64,000 nt of DNA, taken from Virgisporangium aliadipatigenens. GTDB lineage: Bacteria > Actinomycetota > Actinomycetes > Mycobacteriales > Micromonosporaceae. Under the pieces are notes generated by a model, which was given only the letters and a program-made list of their open reading frames with translations, was not told the DNA's origin and ran no database searches. Shown piece by piece: positions 49,681-59,201 of the stretch. Location: contig NZ_BOPF01000010.1 of NCBI RefSeq assembly GCF_016863615.1, positions 1-64,000 of the forward strand, in the 5' to 3' direction. The number at the start of each line of letters is the position of its first letter. The stretch's first letter is position 1. Both the position numbers and the translations under genes were made by a program.

Positions 49681-50568
49681 TTGACCACTTCCACGACCGC
49701 GATTCCGGCCGGCATCACGGCGGAGCAGCGCGCCGACTTCGAACGTGACGGCTACATCATCGTTCGGAACGTTCTCTCCACCGAGGAGGTCGCGCACTAC
49801 ACGGCCGCCATCGACGAGGTGTACGCGGCGCACAAGGCCGCCGGCGCACTCGGCCCGGACGGCCAGCTGCACAAGCTCAGCGCGGTCGCCTCGTGCCCGC
49901 CGCTCGCCGGTCTCGCCTCGCACCCGACCGTGTTCCCGCTGGTCTGGTCGATCCTCGGGTGGAACGTGCACATCTACCACTCGCACCTCGACGTGCATCC
50001 CACGGTCACGGAGCGTACGCCTTACCGGTTCGAGTGGCACCAGGACGGCGGCCGCCAGAACCGCGAACTGGAGACGAACCCGCGCCCGCGGCTGTCCGTG
50101 AAGCTGGCGTTCTGGCTCTCGGACGTGTCGCAGCCCGGGCGCGGCAACTTCCAGGTCGTGCCGGGCAGCCACCTGACGAACCGGATCGACGGCCCGCCGC
50201 GCCGGGACATGCAGTGGCCGGCTCCGGAGGGCGCGATCGAGGTCTGCGCCAACCCCGGCGACGTGGTCTTCTTCGACCGCCGTATCTGGCACGCGCGCTC
50301 GTTCAACTACTCCGACATCACCCGCAAGGCCGCCTTCTTCGGCTACACCTACCGCTGGGTCGCCCGGCGCGACGAGGTTCCCGCCGAGTCGGCGGAGTAC
50401 ACCCCGATCCAGCGGCAGCTCTTCGACATGCTCGACGCGAAGACGGTGCTCGACCCGGAGCTGAGCGGCGACCACGCGTGGGGCCACTTCCCCGAGGACG
50501 TGCCGCTGCACGGGTACCTGAAGGAGAACAACCTGCTCGACCCGTCGTACCCGCCGCTCCAGCCCTGA
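49681..50568 (+). CDS. Phytanoyl-CoA dioxygenase (PhyH)-family enzyme, 2
   Basis: The 295-residue dioxygenase begins at TTG 49681; AAGGGGG about 7 bases upstream supports this rare start. Family signatures are FERDGYIIVRNVLSTEEVAH, the iron site HxD in FEWHQDGGRQNRELETNPRP, SVKLAFWLSDVSQPGRGNFQ and the distal His in FFDRRIWHARSFNYSDI. It would hydroxylate a small substrate with 2-oxoglutarate. It is monocistronic between divergent genes, and it is not closely similar to the PhyH protein at 40935-41723. Confidence 0.9.
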   Translation: MTTSTTAIPAGITAEQRADFERDGYIIVRNVLSTEEVAHYTAAIDEVYAAHKAAGALGPDGQLHKLSAVASCPPLAGLASHPTVFPLVWSILGWNVHIYHSHLDVHPTVTERTPYRFEWHQDGGRQNRELETNPRPRLSVKLAFWLSDVSQPGRGNFQVVPGSHLTNRIDGPPRRDMQWPAPEGAIEVCANPGDVVFFDRRIWHARSFNYSDITRKAAFFGYTYRWVARRDEVPAESAEYTPIQRQLFDMLDAKTVLDPELSGDHAWGHFPEDVPLHGYLKENNLLDPSYPPLQP

Positions 50569-50605
50569 CGCGTTCTCGACGCGTAGGCCCTCGGGACAGG
50601 TCGGC

Positions 50606-51085
50606 TCAGAAGAGCGAGCCGACCTTCTCCAGGAAATCCCCGATCGTGTGCAGGGCATCGGCGGCGACGTTGATGCCCCAGACACCGGCCGCGCAGATGG
50701 CGAGCGTGACCAGGGTCCACAGCAGGGTGCCGATCGCCGCGACCAGGTGTGCCGCCAGCGCCAGGCCGGCGCCGCGGGACCCGTGCGCCAGGCACTCGCG
50801 GCGCGCGGACTTCGCCAGGCCGAGGCCGGCCGGCGGGAAGATCACGGCGACGGCCATGGCCACCGCCGCGGCCGGGTTGAACGGCGGTCCCACCGGCGGG
50901 GGCGACGGGAGCCGGGGGAGCCGCTCGGCGGGGTAGGGAAAGACCTGGTTCTCCGCGCCGGGGTAGCGGGCCGCCACCTCCCGGCCGGAGACCGTGCGCG
51001 GGTCGCGGGGCGCCGGGACGATCTCCCCGGAGACCGCTTGTCCCGGAAGCGTCCCCCACTGCTCCCGCTCCGCACCGCCGCTCAT
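50606..51085 (-). CDS. Small membrane protein with proline-rich N-terminus
   Basis: I do not recognise a family. From ATG 51085 the 159-residue protein has a hydrophilic Pro-rich N-terminus (ERLPRLPSPPPVGPPFNP), two hydrophobic segments (AAAVAMAVAVIFPPAGLGLA and AAHLVAAIGTLLWTLVTLAI), and an amphipathic C-terminus. The layout resembles DUF4190-type proteins with a proline-rich tail region. It sits alone between the PhyH gene and lhgO. Confidence 0.65.
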   Translation of the reverse strand: MSGGAEREQWGTLPGQAVSGEIVPAPRDPRTVSGREVAARYPGAENQVFPYPAERLPRLPSPPPVGPPFNPAAAVAMAVAVIFPPAGLGLAKSARRECLAHGSRGAGLALAAHLVAAIGTLLWTLVTLAICAAGVWGINVAADALHTIGDFLEKVGSLF

Positions 51086-51223
51086 GCCGCCGACTCGCTT
51101 CGCTCCCCGGCGCCATGAGACTCGAGCGCCCAGTGCTTCATGATTCGCTCCCGCAAGCGTGCGCTCATGCGGCGATACGTTACCGAGCTGCGGCAACGGG
51201 CGGTGGCCGGCGACCCGGGCCGA

Positions 51224-52417
51224 TCAGTCCGACTCGGTGAGCAGTTCGTCGGCGATGCGGCGGCCGATGAGCAGCGACGCCGTCGCGGCGGGGGACGGCG
51301 CGTTGAGCACGTGCAGGACCGCACCGGTGCGCCGGAACAGGAAGTCGTCGACCAGCCTGCCGTCCCGTCCGACGGCCTGCGCGCGCACTCCCGCCGGCGC
51401 CGGCCGCAGATCCTCGGCCCGCACGTCGGGCAGCATGCGCCGCACCGCCGCCACGAACGACCGCGCCACGAAGGAGCGCAACAGTTCGCCGGCGCCGACC
51501 CTGCCGTACCTGCGGGCCATCCGCCAGGCGCCGGGGTAGCGCAGCGAGTCGGCGAGGTCCCGGGGGGAGATGTCGCGCCGCCGGTAGCCCTCCCGGGCGA
51601 AGGCCGGAACGGCGTTCGGGCCGAGGTGCACGTGGCCGTCGAGCCCGCGCGTCAGGTGCACGCCGAGGAACGGCAGGTCCGGGTCGGGCACCGGGTAGAC
51701 GAGGCCGCGCACCAGGTGCTCGCGTTCGGGGACCAGCTCGCGGTACTCGCCGCGGAACGGCATGATGCGCACACCCGGGTCGGCGCCGGTCATCCGGGCG
51801 AGCCGGTCGGACTGCAGGCCGCCGCAGACCGCGACCCGGTGCGCGGCGAACGTCTCCTTCGCGGTCGTCAGCCGCACCTCGCCGGCCCGTGCGGCGATGC
51901 CGCTGACCGCTTCGCTCAGCCGGATGGTGCCGCCGGCGGCGGTCAGTTCCTCGCCGAGGACGGCGCAGACCCGGCTGTAGTCGACTCGCCCGGTGGACTC
52001 CACGACCAGCCCGGCGACGGCGCGCAGCGCCGGCTCCCGCTCGCGGATCTCGTCGGGCGAGGCCTCCCGGACGGGCACGCCGTTTCGCTTACCGCGTTCC
52101 CGCAGAGCCTGGAGGCGGGGAAGCTCGGCCGGTGACGTCGCGACGACCAGCTTGCCCGGCACGTCGTAGGGAACGCCCCGCGCGGCGCACCACTCCTTCA
52201 TCGCCTCCGCCCCGCGCACGGCGAGCGTGGCCTTGAGCGAACCGGGCGCGTAGTACAGCCCCGAGTGGATCACTCCGGAGTTGCGTCCGGTCTGGTGGGC
52301 GGCGAGCGTCGCCTCCTTCTCCAGCACCACGACCGGCCGGTCCGGCTCCCGCTCCTGGAGCGCGCGAGCGGTGGCGAGACCGACGATGCCGCCCCCGACG
52401 ACCACGTTGGGCAACAT
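51224..52417 (-). CDS. lhgO: L-2-hydroxyglutarate oxidase/dehydrogenase
   Basis: The 397-residue FAD enzyme oxidises L-2-hydroxyglutarate to 2-oxoglutarate at the membrane. Signatures are the N-terminal dinucleotide fold NVVVGGGIVGLATARALQER, the family motif HQTGRNSGVIHSGLYYAPGS with the substrate-binding residues, VDYSRVCAVLGEEL and FLGVHLTRGLDGHVHLGPNA. Its length fits the family. The gene stands alone. Upstream of it lies a 400-base intergenic region shared with the divergent GH62 gene. Confidence 0.92.
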   Translation of the reverse strand: MLPNVVVGGGIVGLATARALQEREPDRPVVVLEKEATLAAHQTGRNSGVIHSGLYYAPGSLKATLAVRGAEAMKEWCAARGVPYDVPGKLVVATSPAELPRLQALRERGKRNGVPVREASPDEIREREPALRAVAGLVVESTGRVDYSRVCAVLGEELTAAGGTIRLSEAVSGIAARAGEVRLTTAKETFAAHRVAVCGGLQSDRLARMTGADPGVRIMPFRGEYRELVPEREHLVRGLVYPVPDPDLPFLGVHLTRGLDGHVHLGPNAVPAFAREGYRRRDISPRDLADSLRYPGAWRMARRYGRVGAGELLRSFVARSFVAAVRRMLPDVRAEDLRPAPAGVRAQAVGRDGRLVDDFLFRRTGAVLHVLNAPSPAATASLLIGRRIADELLTESD

Positions 52418-52733
52418 GAAGGTGACCTTTCGGAGATGGGCTGCGGCGGGAGCCTAACAGTGCCCCGGAACGGCCGCGTCGCTCAATCGGTCGCTCCCGC
52501 CGGGCGGCAGGGCGGCTTTATGTTTCGACGTTCACGTCGGACAATCTATTGGTGCCGAGCGCAGTGATGCGCGGCAACGACCCGCCGGAATCGCGGCGGA
52601 TAACACTTTTCCCGGGACCATCTCAGTCGTTTCCGGAAGTGAATTCGGGGCCTTGAAAGGTCGCGAACGGTCTGCCAATATGGCCAGACCCAAACGCATT
52701 CCCGCCCTCGCCGTCGACGCCTTCCGCCAGTTG
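52418..52733. other. Gene-free region upstream of lhgO and GH62 genes
   Basis: This divergent intergenic stretch has lower GC than its surroundings. I see no supported ORF; a 71-codon minus-strand frame at 52532-52747 lacks a ribosome site and coding bias. A GGTGAC/AAGG region serves lhgO. The right end leads into a LacI-type operator. It probably holds promoters for both genes. Confidence 0.5.
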
Positions 52734-52749
52734 ATGTTAACGCTCACAT
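52734..52749 (+). promoter_or_regulatory. LacI-family-type operator upstream of GH62 gene
   Basis: ATGTTAACGCTCACAT has ATGT/ACAT arms and a central CG, the form of LacI/PurR-type operators in front of actinomycete hydrolase genes. It lies about 70 bases before the GH62 GTG. Control by a sugar-responsive LacI protein encoded elsewhere is inferred. Confidence 0.55.
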
Positions 52750-52818
52750 TTGCATTCGACTTTGGCGCCGATGGATCGGACGAGAGCGCACCCCCAGCAG
52801 TCCGTTAAGGAGCATCCC

Positions 52819-54324
52819 GTGCACCTCATGGGTGACCATCCCGATTCGACTCCCCGCCGGCCCGCCCGCCGTCGGTGGTCGGCGGCCGTCCTGGCGGTCC
52901 TGACCGTCCTGGGCGCCGGCGTCGCCGTCGCGACCACCGTGACGGCGGCATCCGCGGCGACGATCGACCCCAACGCGTCGTACATCCTGGTCAATCGCAA
53001 CAGCGGCAAGGCCCTCGACGTCTACAACCTCGCCACCGGCGACGGGGCGCGGATCACGCAGTGGACCCGAAACGACGGGCTTCAGCAACAGTGGCAGTTC
53101 GTCGACTCCGGCGGCGGCTACTACCGGCTCAAGTCGCGGTTGTCCGGCAAGGTCCTCGACGTCTACAACTGGTCGACCGCCGACGGTGCGGCGATCGTGC
53201 AGTGGACCGACAACAATGCCGCCAACCAGCAGTTCAGCATCCAGGACATCGACGGCTACATCCAGCTGATCAACCGCAACAGCGGTAAGGCCGTCGAGGT
53301 TCAGGGCGCCTCCACCGCCGACGGTGGAAACGTCGTGCAGTACGCCGACTGGAACGGCGCAAACCAGCAGTGGCAACTCGTCCCGGTCGGCTCCTCCAAC
53401 CCGGGCAACCCCGGCGCCTGCACGCTGCCGTCGACGTACCGCTGGAGTTCGACGGGGTCGCTGGCCAATCCGCGCTCGGGCTGGGTCTCGCTCAAGGACT
53501 TCACCGTCGCTCCGTACAACGGCCGGCAGCTCGTCTACGCGACGACCCACGACACCGGAACGCGCTGGGGCTCGATGAACTTCAGCCCGTTCACCAACTG
53601 GTCGGAGATGGCATCGGCGAGCCAGAACGCGATGTCCTCCGCCGCCGTCGCGCCGACGCTGTTCTACTTCGCGCCGAGAAGCCTGTGGGTGCTGGCCTAC
53701 CAGTGGGGTGCGACCGCGTTCTCCTACCGGACCTCCACCGACCCCACCAACCCCAACGGGTGGTCGGCGGCCCAACCGCTCTTCTCCGGCACCATCACGG
53801 GCTCCAGCACCGGCCCGATCGACCAGACCCTCATCGGCGACGGCACCAACATGTACCTCTTCTTCGCCGGCGACAACGGCAAGATCTACCGGGCCAGCAT
53901 GCCCATCGGCAACTTCCCCGGTAACTTCGGCACCTCCTCGACGGTGGTCATGAGCGACTCCACCAACAACCTGTTCGAGGCGCCCCAGGTCTACAAGGTG
54001 CAGGGGCAGAACCAGTACCTGATGATCGTCGAGGCGATCGGCGCGAACGGGCGCTACTTCCGCTCGTTCACGGCCAGCAGCCTGAACGGCTCGTGGACCC
54101 CGAACGCCGCCACCGAGAGCAACCCGTTCGCCGGCAAGGCCAACAGCGGCGCCACCTGGACCAACGACATCAGCCACGGGGAGCTGCTGCGCACCGGCCC
54201 GGACCAGACGATGACCGTGGACCCCTGCAACCTCCAGCTGCTCTACCAGGGGCGTTCGCCGAATTCCGGCGGCGACTACGGCCTGCTGCCGTACCGGCCC
54301 GGGCTGCTCACCCGGCAGCGGTGA
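52819..54324 (+). CDS. Secreted GH62 alpha-L-arabinofuranosidase with ricin-type CBM13
   Basis: The 501-residue enzyme has a signal peptide (ending ASA near residue 45), an N-terminal ricin B-like CBM13 with three repeats ([54 protein letters not shown]), and a GH62 five-bladed catalytic domain from about residue 200. GH62 marks include [20 protein letters not shown] (catalytic-base Asp region), [40 protein letters not shown] (Glu) and [16 protein letters not shown]. It releases arabinose from arabinoxylan. GTG 52819 is preferred: AAGGAG lies 6 bases upstream. Confidence 0.95.
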   Translation: MHLMGDHPDSTPRRPARRRWSAAVLAVLTVLGAGVAVATTVTAASAATIDPNASYILVNRNSGKALDVYNLATGDGARITQWTRNDGLQQQWQFVDSGGGYYRLKSRLSGKVLDVYNWSTADGAAIVQWTDNNAANQQFSIQDIDGYIQLINRNSGKAVEVQGASTADGGNVVQYADWNGANQQWQLVPVGSSNPGNPGACTLPSTYRWSSTGSLANPRSGWVSLKDFTVAPYNGRQLVYATTHDTGTRWGSMNFSPFTNWSEMASASQNAMSSAAVAPTLFYFAPRSLWVLAYQWGATAFSYRTSTDPTNPNGWSAAQPLFSGTITGSSTGPIDQTLIGDGTNMYLFFAGDNGKIYRASMPIGNFPGNFGTSSTVVMSDSTNNLFEAPQVYKVQGQNQYLMIVEAIGANGRYFRSFTASSLNGSWTPNAATESNPFAGKANSGATWTNDISHGELLRTGPDQTMTVDPCNLQLLYQGRSPNSGGDYGLLPYRPGLLTRQR

Positions 54325-54396
54325 CGGACGCCGGTTGACGCACGACGCGCCGCGGTAGCCGTGGCGCGGTAGGCATCCGACGAAAACGCAAGCCCT

Positions 54397-54435
54397 GCTG
54401 TCAGGTGGTCACTCTCGGTCCGACCGCCTGACAGC
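54397..54435. terminator. Strong hairpin downstream of GH62 gene
   Basis: GCTGTCAGGTGGTC (54397-54410) pairs with GACCGCCTGACAGC (54422-54435) over 14 positions, one being a G-U pair, around an 11-base loop. No T-run follows. It may end GH62 transcription or be part of the structured leader of the next gene. Confidence 0.5.
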
Positions 54436-54607
54436 ACGGTTGCCGTCCGGGTCGCAAAGTGGTTGCAGCAGCCCGACCGGGCTGCCGGGATGCGATGAAC
54501 CGCCGGGCGAATGCTGGTCGCCCAGGGTCCCCCGGACAGGGACCCGCCCCGGCGGGGAGCGAGAGGCGAAACCGAGCCCGAATCAGTTCGAGGCTTGGAG
54601 CCCCCGT

Positions 54608-55420
54608 ATGCCCGGACCGTTGAACGCCGCGCCGCTGCGTCCCCGCGTCAGCGTCGTCATCCCCACCCTCAACGAGGCGCGCAACCTGCCGCACGTCTTC
54701 GGCCGTCTCCCCGAGGACCTGTACGAGGTGGTGCTCGTCGACGGGCGTTCGACGGACGACACGGTCGCCGTCGCGCGGGCGCTCCGCCCGGACGTCAAGG
54801 TCGTCCTCCAGACCAGGCGTGGCAAGGGGAACGCCCTCGCGTGCGGGTTCGCCGCGTGCACCGGCGACATCATCGTGATGATCGACGCGGACGGCTCCAC
54901 GGATCCGGCCGAGATTCCGGCGTTCGTGGCCGCGCTGGTGGCCGGCGCCGACTTCGCCAAGGGCTCGCGTTTCGTCGAGGGCGGCGGCAGCAGCGACATC
55001 ACCCGTGTGCGGCGGGCCGGCAACAAGGGCCTCAACGTCCTCACGAACATCCTCAACGGGACCCGCTTCACCGACCTCTGCTACGGCTACAACGCCTTCT
55101 GGCGCAGCACCCTCGACGTCCTGGGCCTCACTCCCGGAACATCCGGTGACGAGATGCGCTGGGGCGACGGCTTCGAGATCGAGACCATCATCAACGTGCG
55201 CGTCGCGCGGGCCGGCCTCTCCGTCGCCGAGGTGCCCAGCTACGAACGCGACCGCCTGCACGGCGAGAGCAACCTGAACGCCGTCACCGACGGCCTGCGC
55301 GTGCTGCGCAGCATCGCCCGCGAGCGGCTGCGCCCCAAGCACGTCGAACGCCGCACCGCCATGGCCGACCGCCGCCGCGTGCGCAACTCCACCGACCGTC
55401 GCATCCGCGCCTGGGCCTGA
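54608..55420 (+). CDS. GT2-family glycosyltransferase (1)
   Basis: The 270-residue GT-A transferase has the N-terminal SVVIPTLNEARNLPHVFGRL, the nucleotide-binding VVLVDGRSTDDTVAVARA, a DxD region in IIVMIDADGSTDPAEIPAFV, and the acceptor-side motifs YGYNAFWRSTLDVLGL and EVPSYERDRLHGESNL. This pattern is close to dolichol-/polyprenyl-phosphate sugar transferases. There is no membrane tail. ATG 54608 is preceded by GGAG. A 280-base structured region separates it from GH62. It precedes the large surface protein by 51 bases. Confidence 0.9.
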   Translation: MPGPLNAAPLRPRVSVVIPTLNEARNLPHVFGRLPEDLYEVVLVDGRSTDDTVAVARALRPDVKVVLQTRRGKGNALACGFAACTGDIIVMIDADGSTDPAEIPAFVAALVAGADFAKGSRFVEGGGSSDITRVRRAGNKGLNVLTNILNGTRFTDLCYGYNAFWRSTLDVLGLTPGTSGDEMRWGDGFEIETIINVRVARAGLSVAEVPSYERDRLHGESNLNAVTDGLRVLRSIARERLRPKHVERRTAMADRRRVRNSTDRRIRAWA

Positions 55421-55471
55421 GCCCGGCCCCTCAGCAAACCCTTCGACGAATCCGGAATGAGAGAAGGTCCC

Positions 55472-58400
55472 GTGCAGAAAAGTTCGTTCCTGCGGCTGCT
55501 CGCCGCCGGTGCCTCCGGGGCATTGGCCGCGGGCGCGCTGGCGTCGCCGGCGTTCGCCGCGGCCGTTGTGACAGCGGCGTCGGGGGGCACCGCGATATCG
55601 GCCACGACCGCCGGCCCCACCGGCACCTACACCACCCTGGGCAACATGGTCGTCGACGAGGACAACCCGGGAGAGATCTCCAAGGGCCGGTTCCAGATCA
55701 ACGCGCCGGCCGGGTTCGAGTTCCGGACGACGTCGAGCGTGACCGTCACGTCGAGCGGCCCGACCAGCAGCCGCCGGCCGACGCTGTCGGCGTCCGCGTC
55801 GTGCACCAGCAAGAGCTCGTCGTCGTTGTCGGTCACGCCGACCGCGACCGCGATCACGTTCTACATCTGCGACCTGTCCACCTCGGAGAGCATCGTCACG
55901 ATCGGCGCGACCGGTGGCACCGTCGGCGTGCGGCCGACCGCCAACACGCCGCTCGCGAGCGGGCAGCTCTACCTGGACGGCAGCACCGGCGCGGTCACCG
56001 TCTCGGGCGTCACGCGCGGCGTGGGCGGCACCAACTTCGGCACCCTCACCGAGGTTCCCGGCCCGACCACCAACCTGGTGCCGGTGCTGCCGGCGACGGC
56101 CACGGCCGGGGTCGCGCAGACGGCGACCGTGACCGCCAAGGACGCCTACGGCAACACCACGCCCGCCTACCGCGGGGCCGTGCGGTTCACCTCCTCCGAC
56201 CCGGCCGCGGTGCTGCCGGCGGACTACACGTTCACCGCCGGTGACGCCGGGGCGCACACGTTCACGACGCCGGTGTTCAAGACGGCCGGCAGCCGTAGCC
56301 TCACGGCCACCGACAAGGCGTCCGCGTCGATCGCCGGCGTCACCACGACCGCGGTCACCGCGGCGAACGCCACGAGCCTGACGATCGCCGGCATCGCGAC
56401 GCCGACCACGTCCGGCGCCTCGACGACGGCGACCGTGACGGCGAAGGACGCGTTCGGCAACGTCGCCACGGGCTACCGGGGCAGCGTGAGCTTCACGTCG
56501 TCCGACGCGGCCGCGGTGCTGCCGGCGGGCTACACCTTCACGGCGGGCGACAACGGCGCGAAGGCGTTCCCCGGAATCGTCCTGAAGAGTGCGGGGAACC
56601 AGTCCGTGTCGGTCTCCGACGGTTCCCTCGGATCGACCCAGAGCCCGATCACGGTGACGGTCGGGACGCTCGCCTCGCTGGCGGTCTCGCCGGGAACGTC
56701 CACAATGGACGCCGGCACCTCGCGCACCTTCACGGCGCAGGGCCGGGACGCGGCGGGCAACAGCCTCGGCGACATGACCGGCGGCGCGACGACCTGGACG
56801 ATCTCGCCCGACGGCTCGTGCGCGCTCAACGTCTGCACCGCGACCGTCGCCGGTCCGCACACCGTGCAGGCCACCCGCGGCGCCGCCACCGGCACCGCCG
56901 CGCTCACGGTCAACCCGGCCGCTCCGGTCGTCTCCGTCGGCCTTTCCGCGGGAACGCTCACCGCCGACGGCGCGTCCTCCGCGACCGTCACCGTCACCGT
57001 CGCCGACCAGTACGGCAACCCGCGTAAGAACGACACGGTCGACCTGTCGACCGACGGCGGCGCGCAACTGTCCACTGTGGTCAATCACGGCGACGGCACC
57101 TACACCGCCACCGTGACCGCCTCGACCGTCGCCGGCACCCAGACCATCACGGCGACCGCGGGCAGCGCCACGGCCGGCCGCGTGCTGACCCTGGTGGCCG
57201 GTCCGGCGGCGGCGATGACGCTGGTGCTCTCCCCGGCGACGCTCACCGCCGACGGCACCTCGGCGGCGGACGCCACGATCACCGTCGCGGACCAGTTCGG
57301 GAACCCGCGCGCCGGCGACACCGTCGCGCTGGTGAGCGACGGCGACGTCACCGTCTCGGCAGTGACCGACCAGGGCTTCGGGGTGTACACCGCCACGGTG
57401 ACCGCGTCGACGACGGCCGGCACCGAGACGCTCACCGCCTCGGCCGGCGCCGTGTCGAAGACCGCGACGCTGACCGAACTCGCTCCGCTCGCCGTCTCCG
57501 GTGTCTCGCCGGCCAGCCGCGGCCAGGGCGCCAACGGCGGCGCGTTCGGCCAGAGCGTGACCGTCACCGGCACCGGCTTCACCCCTGGCGCGCAGGCCGA
57601 CTTCGGGCCGGGCGTCACGGTGAAGTTCACGACGGTGGTCGACGCGACCCAGCTCGTGGCGCACGTGGTCGTCGCGGCGGACGCGGCACCGGGTGCCCGC
57701 ACGGTCACGGTGAACCTGGCCGACGGCCGTTCGGTCTCCTGCGCCGGCTGCTTCACCGTCAACGCCGGCCCGTCGGTCAGCGGCGTCGGCCCCGACGCGA
57801 TCGGCCCCGGCGGCCAGCGCACGATCACCGTCACCGGGAACGGCTTCACCGCCGACACCAAGGTGACGATCCCGGCCAGCGGCGTCGCGGTCACCTCGGT
57901 CGCGGTCACCGACGCGCACACCCTGGTGGTGGGGCTGTCGACCTCCTCGGTCGCCGTTCCCGGCCCGCGCGATCTGATCATCACGAACCCGGGCGACGCC
58001 GGCCAGACCACCTGCGCCGGTTGCCTCACCGTCACGCCGGCCCCGGTCGTCTCCGACGTCACCCCGGCGGTGCTCGGCGGCGGCGCGCAGACCACGGTCA
58101 CCGTCACCGGCGCGAACTTCACCGACGGCGCGCGGCTCTCGTTCGCCGGCAGCGGCGTGGCGATTCTCTCCCAGCAGCGGGTCGACGCGAACACGCTCAC
58201 CGCGGTCGTCTCGGTGGCCGGCGCGGCCGTCCCGGGTGCCCGCACCGTCAGCGTGATCAACGGCGACGCCGGCAAGGGCTCGACGGCGACGGCGTTCGCG
58301 GTCAGCGGCGCGCCGACCGTCACCGGGATCGCACCGGCGACCATGGCGCGGGGCGGCTCGGGCCAGGTCACCATCACCGGAACGGGCTTCGCGGCCGGCG

Positions 58401-58576
58401 CGGCCGTCTCGCTCAGCACCGGCGTGACCGTGACGGACGTGCAGGTCGTCAGCGACACCACGATCACCGCGGTCGTCTCGGTGGCCGCCAACACGGGGGC
58501 CGGCAGCCGCACGGTCCTGGTGACGAACGCCGACTTCGGCAAGGGCACCTGTGCGGGGTGCTTCAAGGTCAGCTGA
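55472..58576 (+). CDS. Large secreted Ig-like/TIG repeat surface protein
   Basis: The product of about 1034 residues has a signal peptide (LLAAGASGALAAGALASPAFA), an N-terminal unknown region of about 170 residues, and then tandem Big-type Ig repeats (TATVTAKDAYGNTTPAYRGA, TATVTAKDAFGNVATGYRGS, VTVTVADQYGNPRKNDTVDL, ATITVADQFGNPRAGDTVAL). Four C-terminal IPT/TIG domains follow, three ending with a CAGC pair (SCAGCFTV, TCAGCLTV, TCAGCFKV). No LPxTG or membrane anchor is visible. GTG 55472 has AGAAGG at 4 bases. It is likely an adhesin or matrix protein. Confidence 0.88.
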   Translation: MQKSSFLRLLAAGASGALAAGALASPAFAAAVVTAASGGTAISATTAGPTGTYTTLGNMVVDEDNPGEISKGRFQINAPAGFEFRTTSSVTVTSSGPTSSRRPTLSASASCTSKSSSSLSVTPTATAITFYICDLSTSESIVTIGATGGTVGVRPTANTPLASGQLYLDGSTGAVTVSGVTRGVGGTNFGTLTEVPGPTTNLVPVLPATATAGVAQTATVTAKDAYGNTTPAYRGAVRFTSSDPAAVLPADYTFTAGDAGAHTFTTPVFKTAGSRSLTATDKASASIAGVTTTAVTAANATSLTIAGIATPTTSGASTTATVTAKDAFGNVATGYRGSVSFTSSDAAAVLPAGYTFTAGDNGAKAFPGIVLKSAGNQSVSVSDGSLGSTQSPITVTVGTLASLAVSPGTSTMDAGTSRTFTAQGRDAAGNSLGDMTGGATTWTISPDGSCALNVCTATVAGPHTVQATRGAATGTAALTVNPAAPVVSVGLSAGTLTADGASSATVTVTVADQYGNPRKNDTVDLSTDGGAQLSTVVNHGDGTYTATVTASTVAGTQTITATAGSATAGRVLTLVAGPAAAMTLVLSPATLTADGTSAADATITVADQFGNPRAGDTVALVSDGDVTVSAVTDQGFGVYTATVTASTTAGTETLTASAGAVSKTATLTELAPLAVSGVSPASRGQGANGGAFGQSVTVTGTGFTPGAQADFGPGVTVKFTTVVDATQLVAHVVVAADAAPGARTVTVNLADGRSVSCAGCFTVNAGPSVSGVGPDAIGPGGQRTITVTGNGFTADTKVTIPASGVAVTSVAVTDAHTLVVGLSTSSVAVPGPRDLIITNPGDAGQTTCAGCLTVTPAPVVSDVTPAVLGGGAQTTVTVTGANFTDGARLSFAGSGVAILSQQRVDANTLTAVVSVAGAAVPGARTVSVINGDAGKGSTATAFAVSGAPTVTGIAPATMARGGSGQVTITGTGFAAGAAVSLSTGVTVTDVQVVSDTTITAVVSVAANTGAGSRTVLVTNADFGKGTCAGCFKVS

Positions 58577-58588
58577 CCTGGGGTAGGG

Positions 58589-58632
58589 GCGCCGCCCGGA
58601 CCACGCTTCGCGCGGTCCGGGCGGCGCTTTTT
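58589..58632 (+). terminator. Strong intrinsic terminator after surface protein gene
   Basis: GCGCCGCCCGGACC (58589-58602) and GGTCCGGGCGGCGC (58614-58627) form a perfect 14-pair stem around an 11-base loop, followed by TTTTT. It is the clearest factor-independent terminator in the window. Confidence 0.92.
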
Positions 58633-58703
58633 GTGCGTAATGTCGGGGTGCGTCAATATGGGTGCCCGCCCGCCTCTACACACGGAGGCAGGAAGGAGCG
58701 CCG

Positions 58704-59201
58704 ATGCGCCAAGAGTGGGAACGGGAGTACGTCGAGTACGTCACCGCACGCCTCCCGGCACTGCGCCGGGCCGCGTACCTGCTGTGCCGCGACCCGCACC
58801 GCGCGGACGACATCGTGCAGGCGACCACCACGACGCTGTACTGCCGCTGGCGGCGGGTGCGCTCGGCCGACAGCGTCGACGCCTACGTGCACCGAATGCT
58901 CGTGCGCAAGTACCTGGGGGAACGGCGGCTGCGCTGGTCCGGCGTGGCGCTGATGCCGAGGCTGCCGGAGGCGGCGCAGCCGGCGGCCGAGGGCGTCGAG
59001 GAACGCGACGTGCTGCGGGCCGCCCTCGCCCGACTGACCCACGCCCAGCGCACGGTGGTGGTGCTGCGCTACCTCTGCGACCTGTCGGTGCCGCAGATCG
59101 CGGAGATCGTCGGATGTTCGGAGAGCAATGTGCGCAGCCATGCGTCGCGGGGCCTCGCGGCACTACGGGAGACGCTCGGCCGGGAAGGAGCGCACGCGTG
59201 A
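58704..59201 (+). CDS. ECF sigma factor, SigE family (2)
   Basis: The 165-residue sigma factor has region 2 (LRRAAYLLCRDPHRADDIVQ, ATTTTLYCRWRRVRSADSVD) and region 4 (LTHAQRTVVVLRYLCDLSVP, QIAEIVGCSESNVRSHASRG). ATG 58704 follows GGAAGGAG at 5 bases. It overlaps the next gene by 3-4 bases (GTGA), so the pair is translationally coupled. The terminator at 58589-58632 isolates it from the surface protein. It may control the glycosyltransferase genes downstream (inference). Confidence 0.92.
   Translation: MRQEWEREYVEYVTARLPALRRAAYLLCRDPHRADDIVQATTTTLYCRWRRVRSADSVDAYVHRMLVRKYLGERRLRWSGVALMPRLPEAAQPAAEGVEERDVLRAALARLTHAQRTVVVLRYLCDLSVPQIAEIVGCSESNVRSHASRGLAALRETLGREGAHA

Noticed and set aside
52532-52747. 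Minus-strand ORF of 71 codons in the lhgO/GH62 gap
   Set aside because: No ribosome site and weak third-position GC; it overlaps the likely operator region.
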